Source: an uncultured Bacteroidota bacterium (lineage in GTDB: Bacteria; Bacteroidota; Bacteroidia; Bacteroidales; P3). Taken from it: 64,000 nt of DNA. Shown in pieces: positions 42,341-48,844 of this stretch (position 1 is its first letter; each line of letters starts with the position of its first letter). Where the stretch lies: positions 1-64,000 of the forward strand of contig CACZWL010000008.1 of NCBI GenBank assembly GCA_902784865.1, written 5' to 3'. The translations under genes were made by a program, and so were the position numbers. The notes beneath the pieces are model-generated. The model was not told the DNA's origin, made no database searches, and was given only the letters and a program-made list of their open reading frames with translations.

Positions 42341-42589
42341 TTATAGGCACAGGAATAGGATTTGTAACGTATTAACAAATTACTGTTTGAGGTGTTTAAA
42401 CCGAATGAACAGATTAGGGAAACGATAAGAATATGCGGCCTAGAGATATCATTATCTCGGCGGAAAACTAAATGATATATAGACACTGAGAGTCCGTTAC
42501 AGCGTTATTAACCAAACTAACAATACTAATAAAATCAATAATTTATAAATATCTTTTTATTATTATTTTGCTTGTTGAAAGCCGAAAAG

Positions 42590-43114
42590 ATGATAGAGTA
42601 CATCGCGGACAATTGGTACTACCGTCTGTTTAATAGAATGATTATGGAGAGCGAAAACAAGAAACATCAATCGTGGAAATCCAAAGGGCGTATCTGGTAT
42701 ATTTCTAAAGAAGAACCATTGCGTCACATGTATCATGAAAAAAAGGGTGGACAGAACTTTTGGAATAACTCACCTTTTGTTCATGGCTCTAATGGAACAT
42801 ACGTTGAAAATGTCAATCCGACATGGACTCTTACCTTTAAAGTTAATTGTCCCGCTTGTGAGGTTTCCGAACCAATACACTTTAGTGTTGACATCCACGG
42901 TTTCATTACCCAAACACTGATGCCCAAACTTGGTTGGGAGAGAATGACTCAACCCAGACTTGATAGATTTAATGAAATCTTATCCGGGTTGGCTGTGGAA
43001 CTTGTGACAACAGATACTGATAAGGCTGCGCTGTATCGGAATTTCTTGCCTGCTGGTTTCACAAACTGGGACGAATACTTGGAGCAAACGCTTCTTCCAA
43101 AATTGATTGAATAA
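42590..43114 (+). CDS. Hypothetical protein sharing its first codons with the PLD gene
   Basis: 174 residues from ATG 42590. The first seven or eight codons (MIEYIADN) and their DNA are nearly the same as the start of the phospholipase-D-like gene 14 bp downstream of this gene's end (MIEYIADK); after that the two proteins are unrelated. The rest is a soluble protein with CPACEVSEPIHFSVD in the middle and a helical C-terminus. No known family. The shared start suggests that the coding body was inserted behind, or recombined onto, a duplicated PLD 5' end. Confidence 0.6.
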   Translation: MIEYIADNWYYRLFNRMIMESENKKHQSWKSKGRIWYISKEEPLRHMYHEKKGGQNFWNNSPFVHGSNGTYVENVNPTWTLTFKVNCPACEVSEPIHFSVDIHGFITQTLMPKLGWERMTQPRLDRFNEILSGLAVELVTTDTDKAALYRNFLPAGFTNWDEYLEQTLLPKLIE

Positions 43115-43127
43115 TCTTTGGTAAGTA

Positions 43128-43643
43128 ATGATAGAGTATATCGCGGACAAAGAACATTACACAAAAGTGCTGGCGCTTTGCGAGAAGGTCAAGCACGATT
43201 TGTGGATTGGTACTGCCGACCTGAAGGATTTATATGTGGAGGGAGGTCGGGATGTGGTGCCGTTTCTGTCGGTGCTCGACAAGTTGCTGAAACGTGGTGT
43301 CGATGTGCGTCTGCTTCATGCCAAGGAGCCCGGAGAAAACTTCCGTGAGGACTTCGACAAGTATCCGGGCTTGTGGAGCAGGTTAGAGAGGAGGCTTTGC
43401 CCAAGAGTGCATTTCAAGATAATGATTTTCGACTGCGCGGTGGCATATGTTGGTTCAGCAAATCTCACGGGCGCAGGCATAGGCATGAAAGGCGACAACA
43501 ACCGCAACTTCGAGGCCGGCATCCTCACCGACGACCCCCAACTGGTCGATGCCGCCGCCGACCATCTCGACAGCATTTGGCAAGGGATACGATGTACAAA
43601 GTGCAAGAGAAAAGCCTTCTGTGGAGACAGAATATCCAAATAA
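43128..43643 (+). CDS. Phospholipase-D-like nuclease-family protein (copy 2)
   Basis: 171 residues with one complete HKD motif: His95, Lys97, Asp102, then GSAN, and the C-terminal Cys-x2-Cys-x5-Cys (RCTKCKRKAFCGD). It aligns over its whole length with the protein at 15234-15749, roughly 70 percent identical by eye. Its codons are mixed, AT-richer at the 5' part and GC-richer towards the middle and 3' part, as if stitched from two sources. It probably acts as a dimer on nucleic acid or phospholipid; its place in a putative defence island favours a nuclease. It lies 14 bp after the previous gene. Confidence 0.85.
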   Translation: MIEYIADKEHYTKVLALCEKVKHDLWIGTADLKDLYVEGGRDVVPFLSVLDKLLKRGVDVRLLHAKEPGENFREDFDKYPGLWSRLERRLCPRVHFKIMIFDCAVAYVGSANLTGAGIGMKGDNNRNFEAGILTDDPQLVDAAADHLDSIWQGIRCTKCKRKAFCGDRISK

Positions 43644-43661
43644 AAACCACTAATAAGATAA

Positions 43662-43907
43662 ATGGAAGAAGAATCAAAAGTCGATTCTGAGAACATGACA
43701 GATTTACAAGCAAATCATAAATCGCAACTGAAACAAGGCCACAAGGTACGTATTATTAATGGGGAATTTGTCAATAAGGAAGGCGTACTTATCAGCGACT
43801 GCGAGGATGGTACTTATTGTGTCAACATATCAGGGTTTGAATTTCCCCTAGTGGTCACCATTGAGAAGAGTGCCTTAATCCCATTCGAAGAAGACACTAA
43901 GCATTAG
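43662..43907 (+). CDS. Small KOW/SH3-like protein
   Basis: 81 residues. After a charged N-terminal tail, residues 28-75 (GHKVRIINGEFVNKEGVLIS, then CVNISGFEFPLVVTIEKSALIPF) have the pattern of a KOW-type small beta barrel: a Gly-hydrophobic-basic start, a Gly turn and a closing strand, as in the C-terminal domain of NusG. That would fit RNA or ribosomal-protein binding; this is inference from the pattern. It follows the PLD gene by 18 bp and ends shortly before operator copy 2. Confidence 0.55.
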   Translation: MEEESKVDSENMTDLQANHKSQLKQGHKVRIINGEFVNKEGVLISDCEDGTYCVNISGFEFPLVVTIEKSALIPFEEDTKH

Positions 43908-43940
43908 GGAAGAACAATCGTATAAAAAAATATTTTTGGT

Positions 43941-43978
43941 GGTGCGTCACGAAATGGCACACCATTATTGTATTTTTG
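43941..43978 (+). promoter_or_regulatory. Palindromic operator plus promoter, copy 2
   Basis: GGTGCGTCAC-GAA-ATGGCACACC (43941-43963), 7 bp, TATTTTTG (43971-43978). Same layout and spacing as copies 1 and 3. It drives two family A genes. Confidence 0.8.
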
Positions 43979-44007
43979 CATCTCGAAACAAGTTAATAAC
44001 AAAGGTT

Positions 44008-44691
44008 ATGGAAGTATACAAAAATGAAGATTTCGAGGTGTTGCGAAAGTATTTGAGAAGGTATGAGTGGGATGTTATCTTTTACTCAAAGCCTTTTGAT
44101 GACTCGCATTGTCCAGATGCTTGGGGCGGATCAAAAATAGAAAATAGGCTCAATATCAGAGCTGATATCTTGAACAAAATGTTTGCCATGCATGCCACCG
44201 AGGCAGAACTGGAAAGGTTCGAAGAAGTTAATAATAGATTGATGCAGTTGACCGAACAGCTTTGTAAATGCCACCGCGATTTACAAGACAATGTGAATCT
44301 GATACATAGGGCAGATGGCAGCTCTTTTAAAATACGAACAGACATTTGTCCTTATTCGGGAATCAACGAGGCAACAGAATTCGAGGAATTGGCAGAAGAC
44401 ACATTTTATGACTCAAAATGGAAAGAAATGATATGGTGCATTAAGGGGTTAAAGTATGGGAGTGGTCTTTTCTGTGAGGGGAATAATATTCCAAAAATAA
44501 CTGAAAATGTTGTTGACAGGGAAGCTCCTTTTGATATTCCCATTTTGAAAAATATCAATGTATGCTCACTGTTTTATGCATTGTGCACCGAACGGAAATA
44601 CAGTATTCCTGACGTACTTCGCATCAAAAACTATAAAATAAAGCAAGAGATTTGTGGTTGGGGCGGTGATGAAATACAGATAACCATTTAA
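44008..44691 (+). CDS. Unrecognised protein, family A paralogue 2
   Basis: 227 residues from ATG 44008, the first ATG after the operator-promoter; a longer frame upstream would run through the promoter and is rejected. It carries the three family blocks: MFAMHATEAELERFEEVNNR, DTFYDSKWKEMIWCI and YALCTERKYSIPDVLRI. AT-rich. The next family A gene starts 10 bp after the stop, so the pair forms one operon. No similarity to characterised proteins is recognised. Confidence 0.72.
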   Translation: MEVYKNEDFEVLRKYLRRYEWDVIFYSKPFDDSHCPDAWGGSKIENRLNIRADILNKMFAMHATEAELERFEEVNNRLMQLTEQLCKCHRDLQDNVNLIHRADGSSFKIRTDICPYSGINEATEFEELAEDTFYDSKWKEMIWCIKGLKYGSGLFCEGNNIPKITENVVDREAPFDIPILKNINVCSLFYALCTERKYSIPDVLRIKNYKIKQEICGWGGDEIQITI

Positions 44692-44701
44692 AGAAATTGT
44701 C

Positions 44702-45322
44702 ATGAAAAAAGATGCAAAAAAAGAGTTTAATGAGTTAAGAAAACAACTGAAAAAGGTTGAACAGAATATCCTACTTGACAACAAGGAATATGAAGATTTG
44801 GTTTTCAGATTACAGGAGCGTCTTCTATTATTGAACCAGATGTTTTCTATACATGCCACAGAAAACGAGATTCGACGATTGACAGAAGTCAATGATAAAC
44901 TCCACCAATTGGAAAAAGATTATCTTGACTGGGATAAACATATTCACGCAAGTTTCAAAAAAATAAAAGATATAGAAGGAGAACAATTCCTTATTGAAAC
45001 AGAACTCATGCCAAATTTGAAACCACCACTCAATTGCAAATTACATATCATGGAAGAAGATTTCGACTATGGTTCTCGATGGCAAGAGATGATAGGTGTT
45101 ATTGGAAGAGAATGTACTGGGAAAAATCTCCCTATTATTTCTGCACAAAATAAAATCAGTATGAATATCGGTGCATTGAAATATGTAAAACAGATGGATG
45201 ATTTGTGTGTCGCCGAATTGTTTTGGCAACTGACGGACAAATTTTATCTTAGTGTTCCCGATATATTAAAAATACAGTATTATCATTACCGCTATAGTCG
45301 ATATTGGAAATCTGCAGAGTGA
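44702..45322 (+). CDS. Unrecognised protein, family A paralogue 3
   Basis: 206 residues, the most divergent copy: MFSIHATENEIRRLTEVNDK, DFDYGSRWQEMIGVIG and FYLSVPDILKIQY keep the family pattern. The start is Lys-rich (KKDAKKEFNELRKQLKK). The HATE motif and the RW-EM-VI block, shared by all three copies, are the best targets for functional tests. It lies 10 bp after paralogue 2 and 11 bp before a broken family B gene. Confidence 0.72.
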   Translation: MKKDAKKEFNELRKQLKKVEQNILLDNKEYEDLVFRLQERLLLLNQMFSIHATENEIRRLTEVNDKLHQLEKDYLDWDKHIHASFKKIKDIEGEQFLIETELMPNLKPPLNCKLHIMEEDFDYGSRWQEMIGVIGRECTGKNLPIISAQNKISMNIGALKYVKQMDDLCVAELFWQLTDKFYLSVPDILKIQYYHYRYSRYWKSAE

Positions 45323-45333
45323 GCTTTTGTGAT

Positions 45334-45534
45334 ATGAAACTATTTGTAGATTATGAGTTGTCGGAAACGGGGCACAATATGGTTGTAATAACGTCATAAT
45401 ATCTTGACTGCCTTGTGGATGCTGCCACAGTTTTCGAGAAGATCAATTATAGTACACATGCTTTTGATGAAAAGGAATGTCCATGCGCAACAGAACCAAT
45501 AGATTTATTATGCGGTGATAGTCAATATAATTGA
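45334..45534 (+). pseudogene. Broken family B gene
   Basis: From ATG 45334 the frame reads MKLFVDYELSETGHNMVVITS, then a TAA stop, then YLDCLVDAATVFEKINYSTH in the same frame. This matches the start of the intact family B protein at 45638 (MKLYIDYEAYGENGEP, then ITSEYIDALI, KIDYST). The second half of the gene is missing: the frame ends at about 45534. Confidence 0.85.
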
Positions 45535-45567
45535 AGCAACCACACACCCCAGTAAATATAGATTATA

Positions 45568-45605
45568 TGTATGTCATGAAATGGCATAAAGTTGCTGTAT
45601 TTTTG
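45568..45605 (+). promoter_or_regulatory. Palindromic operator plus promoter, copy 3
   Basis: The 23-bp window 45568-45590 matches copy 2 at 15 of 23 positions (core GTCATGAAATGGCA), then 7 bp, TATTTTTG (45598-45605). The outer arms are degenerate. It drives the family B pair. Confidence 0.7.
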
Positions 45606-45637
45606 CATCTCGAAATAAATAATAAATCTTTATTGTT

Positions 45638-45997
45638 ATGAAACTATACATTGATTATGAAGCCTATGGCGAAAATGGAGAACCGTTGAAACCCGTGGAG
45701 ATTACTTCCGAATACATTGATGCACTTATTGAGAAGGCCTCGGGAATTGAAAAGATTGATTATAGCACGCAGGTGATAGCCGATATTACAGTCAACCGGC
45801 CGGACAAGAAGATTGGCAGCGTTCAGCAGATGATGGACGAGTATGGTGTATCGCGACAACAGGCGGAATTCGCATTGAACATTCCTATGAAGTATGTTCC
45901 GCTTTTCTTCGACGACGAAGAATACCCCAAACAGATAGAACGTATGACTATCATGCGACGTATTCTTCAAGAGACACAAGATATTTTAAATAATTGA
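45638..45997 (+). CDS. Unrecognised protein, family B paralogue 1
   Basis: 119 residues. The first half is beta-like (MKLYIDYEAYGENGEP, VEITSEYIDALIEKASG). The second is helical: SVQQMMDEYGVSRQQAEFAL then NIPMKYVPLF and a charged helix. The pattern '-L-x3-[FY]G[VL]-S-x2-QA-x2-[AI]L-x-[IM]-' resembles the segment of GyrA/ParC just before their long coiled coil, which hints at a mimic of, or partner for, a type II topoisomerase; this is only a pattern match. The next gene is a paralogue 4 bp away. Confidence 0.65.
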   Translation: MKLYIDYEAYGENGEPLKPVEITSEYIDALIEKASGIEKIDYSTQVIADITVNRPDKKIGSVQQMMDEYGVSRQQAEFALNIPMKYVPLFFDDEEYPKQIERMTIMRRILQETQDILNN

Positions 45998-46001
45998 TGA
46001 T

Positions 46002-46340
46002 ATGGAACTTTACGCAAAACCAATCATTACGACATCGGATGACGGCACCATCAACATAAAGGTACTGCCTATCACCCCAGAGTATATAGATACACGTCTG
46101 GCAGAACTTGCGATACCTGCAGAATTCAACTACGATGTAAGAGAGTATGAGGCGCTTATCCAATGTGCTTCATCGCACAAGGATGCTGTCGACAGGCTTA
46201 AATGGCGGTTCGGGTTGGGACCTCAGGAGGCAGAATTCCTGTTGAGCCTCACTATCGAGGAAAAGAAGGTGTATTTTGTCCAAGAGAACTGCGAGGCGGA
46301 AATCAGACGTTGGAAAGCATTGAAAGAGGTTATTTTGTAA
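46002..46340 (+). CDS. Unrecognised protein, family B paralogue 2
   Basis: 112 residues, aligned with the previous protein from ITPEYIDTRLAELAIPAEFN onwards. The helical half is AVDRLKWRFGLGPQEAEFLL then SLTIEEKKVY and a charged helix, keeping the RFGL-x2-QEAE pattern noted for paralogue 1. The N-terminus lacks the MKLYIDYE start and has MELYAKPIITTSDD instead. Cytoplasmic; function unknown. Transcribed with paralogue 1 from operator copy 3; the RhuM-Fic gene follows after 59 bp. Confidence 0.65.
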   Translation: MELYAKPIITTSDDGTINIKVLPITPEYIDTRLAELAIPAEFNYDVREYEALIQCASSHKDAVDRLKWRFGLGPQEAEFLLSLTIEEKKVYFVQENCEAEIRRWKALKEVIL

Positions 46341-46399
46341 CATTTTCTGTTCTTTGCATACTATATTGATGAAAACAATAAAAAAGCAAAAAACACGTT

Positions 46400-47404
46400 A
46401 TGAGAAGTATGGAGAACATCAACGACAAGATAATCATCTATCAGACCGATGACGGGCAAACTGCTATCGATGTGCGGTTGGAGAACGAGACAGTGTGGCT
46501 GACACAGGCTCAGATGGCGTTGCTCTTTGAGAAAACGCCGCAGAATATAACTATGCATATACGAAATGCTTATAGCGAGGGTGAATTGGACGAACGTGCA
46601 ACTTGTAAGGAATTCTTACAAGTTCGAAGGGAAGGGGTAAGAGAAATAAAGCGTATGCAAAAGTTTTATGACCTTGATGTCATTATCTCTGTTGGCTATC
46701 GCGTGAAGAGTCAGCGAGGTACTGCATTCCGTATCTGGGCAAGAAATGTATTGAAGGACTATCTCGTCAAGGGCTATGCCGTCAACGAGCGCATCCACAA
46801 GGAGCAGATTGGCGAGCTGCGGCAACTGGTGGGCATGCTCGGACGGACCATACAAAACCAGCCGCTGCTTTCGACCGACGAGACCAATGCACTCTTCGAC
46901 GTGGTGACCGACTACACCTACGCCCTCGACACCCTCGACAGTTACGACTACCAGCGGCTCACCGTCAGCGATACCACCAGCGAGGCTCCTTTCCGTGCCA
47001 CCTACGACAACGCCATGCAGGCCATCCGCTCGCTGAAGGAACGTTTCGGCGAGAGCACCCTCTTCGGCAACGAGAAGGACGAATCGTTCAAGAGCTCCAT
47101 CGGGCAGATATACCAGACCTTCGACGGTGTGGAGCTATACCCCAGCACCGAAGAGAAGGCCGCCATGCTGCTCTATCTCGTCACCAAGAACCATTCGTTC
47201 AGCGACGGCAACAAACGCATCGCCGCCACGCTGTTCTTGTGGTTTCTGAACAACAACCGCATCCTCTACCGCGAGGACGGCAGCAAGCGCATCGCCGACA
47301 ACACCCTTGTGGCCCTCACGCTGATGATTGCCGAGAGCCGTCCTGAGGAGAAGGATGTGATGGTGAAGGTGGTGGTGAACCTTATCAACAAGAACAACCT
47401 ATGA
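46400..47404 (+). CDS. RhuM-type protein with C-terminal Fic/Doc domain
   Basis: 334 residues. The N-terminal RhuM (virulence-associated) domain covers about 1-150: ENETVWLTQAQMALLFEKTP and the block ISVGYRVKSQRGTAFRIWAR. The C-terminal Fic/Doc domain has its active-site loop at 265-273, His-Ser-Phe-Ser-Asp-Gly-Asn-Lys-Arg (HxFxDGNKR). Fic proteins usually add AMP or phosphate to a target protein; no inhibitory helix motif was seen. It sits upstream of a WYL regulator and an exonuclease with four- and eight-base overlaps, forming a clear operon. An ATG three codons later is also possible. Confidence 0.88.
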   Translation: MRSMENINDKIIIYQTDDGQTAIDVRLENETVWLTQAQMALLFEKTPQNITMHIRNAYSEGELDERATCKEFLQVRREGVREIKRMQKFYDLDVIISVGYRVKSQRGTAFRIWARNVLKDYLVKGYAVNERIHKEQIGELRQLVGMLGRTIQNQPLLSTDETNALFDVVTDYTYALDTLDSYDYQRLTVSDTTSEAPFRATYDNAMQAIRSLKERFGESTLFGNEKDESFKSSIGQIYQTFDGVELYPSTEEKAAMLLYLVTKNHSFSDGNKRIAATLFLWFLNNNRILYREDGSKRIADNTLVALTLMIAESRPEEKDVMVKVVVNLINKNNL

Positions 47405-48303
47405 ACGTACTGAAGAAATATACCTGGCTGGTAGGGACGCTGATGCGGGCGGGCGAGAAGGGCCTGACGCTGGAGCAGATTGGCGACCGCTGGAACGCTA
47501 CCGAGGAACTGCATGAGGAGGGTGCGTTCGCACGTCGCTCCTTCCACCGCCACCGCAGCGAGATTATGGACCTTTTCGGCATCGAGATTGAATGCTACGT
47601 GGATGGCGGGCAGTACCGCTATCGGCTGGCTGATGATGGCGGCCGGGAGTACTTCCGGCAATGGATGATGGATTCCATAGCGGTAAACCACGTCGTTGCC
47701 GACAGCCGCGAGGCAGCGCAATATGTCCTGGTGGAGCCTACCGACAGCCGGATGCTTCCGCTGTTGCTGGAGGCGTTGAAGGAGCAGCGCACGCTGGACT
47801 TCACGTATGAGCCCTACTGGAGCGAAGCCCCCTATGAATACAGCAGTGTACAGCCATACGCTCTCAAGATGTTCGAGCGGAGGTGGTACCTCATCGCCCG
47901 CCGTAATGGCGATTACCGCATCTTCGCACTCGACCGCATGACGAAGGTAGGTCAGCAAGAAGAGACCTACAAGCGCGACCCGAAGTTCGACCTGAAGCAG
48001 ATGTTCGAGGGTGCTTACGGCATCATCGTGGACGACACACCCATAGAAAGTATCCGCCTGAAGGTAGCCGCCTATCAGGCCAACTACTTGCGCTCGCTGC
48101 CCCTGCATAGCAGTCAGCACGAGCTGAAACGCACCGAGGAGTATTCCATCTTCTCGTTGAGGGTACGCCCTACTTTCGACTTCAAACAGAAACTCCTCTC
48201 CCTCGGCAGCACTGTCGAGGTGCTTAAACCCGAAAGTCTCCGTGCCGACATGCGCGGCGAGATACAGGAGATGATGAATAAATACCAAAACGACGATGAA
48301 TGA
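47401..48303 (+). CDS. WYL-domain transcriptional regulator
   Basis: 300 residues. An N-terminal winged-helix-like segment (YTWLVGTLMRAGEKGLTLEQ, IGDRWN) is followed by the WYL ligand-binding domain (about 130-230; the key block is FERRWYLIARRNGDYRIFAL) and a C-terminal WCX-type extension. WYL regulators often bind oligonucleotides and control defence genes. The start overlaps the RhuM-Fic stop by four bases and the end overlaps the exonuclease start by eight, so all three are co-translated. It is the obvious candidate to bind the palindromic operators in the island, but this is untested. Confidence 0.9.
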   Translation: MNVLKKYTWLVGTLMRAGEKGLTLEQIGDRWNATEELHEEGAFARRSFHRHRSEIMDLFGIEIECYVDGGQYRYRLADDGGREYFRQWMMDSIAVNHVVADSREAAQYVLVEPTDSRMLPLLLEALKEQRTLDFTYEPYWSEAPYEYSSVQPYALKMFERRWYLIARRNGDYRIFALDRMTKVGQQEETYKRDPKFDLKQMFEGAYGIIVDDTPIESIRLKVAAYQANYLRSLPLHSSQHELKRTEEYSIFSLRVRPTFDFKQKLLSLGSTVEVLKPESLRADMRGEIQEMMNKYQNDDE

Positions 48304-48787
48304 CTTTGCGGCGATAGACTTTGAGACGGCCAACGGGCAGCGCAGCAGCGTGTGCAGCGTGGGGGTCGTTGTGGTGCGCGGGGGCGTGGTGACGGATACG
48401 TTCTACAGCCTCATACAGCCCGAGCCTAACTACTACGCCTGGTTCTGCCAGCGGGTGCACGGGCTCTGCCACGAGGATACGGACACGGCCGAGGTGTTCC
48501 CGACGGTATGGCACAAGATAGAGCCCCTCATCGAGGGGCTGCCGCTGGTGGCCCACAATGCCATGTTCGACGAGGGCTGCCTGCGGGCGGTGATGCAGGT
48601 GTACCGGATGGATTGGCCCGGCTATGTGTTCTACGACACGCTGCGTGCCTCGCGCCGCAAGCTGCGGGGCCTTCCCAATCACCAGCTGCACACCGTCAGC
48701 GAGGCCTGCGGCTACTGCCTCGACAACCACCACCACGCCCTGGCCGATGCCGAGGCCTGCGCGGCCATAGCGCTGAAGATACTATGA
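48296..48787 (+). CDS. DEDDh 3'-5' exonuclease (DnaQ-like)
   Basis: 163 residues. The catalytic residues are in order: Asp8 and Glu10 (IDFET), Asp in LVAHNAMFDEGCL, and His and Asp in NHHHALADAEA near the C-terminus, the complete DEDDh set of the epsilon-subunit family. It is a single-domain exonuclease of DNA or RNA. It overlaps the WYL gene by eight bases and ends the operon at a terminator. The pairing of a WYL regulator with a nuclease is common in defence loci. Confidence 0.9.
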   Translation: MNDFAAIDFETANGQRSSVCSVGVVVVRGGVVTDTFYSLIQPEPNYYAWFCQRVHGLCHEDTDTAEVFPTVWHKIEPLIEGLPLVAHNAMFDEGCLRAVMQVYRMDWPGYVFYDTLRASRRKLRGLPNHQLHTVSEACGYCLDNHHHALADAEACAAIALKIL

Positions 48788-48790
48788 AAG

Positions 48791-48820
48791 AAGAGCCTGG
48801 GCTTTATGCTCAGGCTCTTT
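48791..48820. terminator. Bidirectional terminator between exonuclease and aminotransferase
   Basis: AGAGCCTG (48792-48799) pairs with CAGGCTCT (48811-48818), with flanking AA/TT extending the stem. T-rich ends lie on both strands between converging genes. Confidence 0.8.
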
Positions 48821-48844
48821 GTCGGAACGGATGTCTTTGCCGGT

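Noticed and set aside
42341..42589. Additional small gene between the UDG-like and MIEYIAD genes
   Set aside because: Only short, AT-rich frames without start signals were seen.
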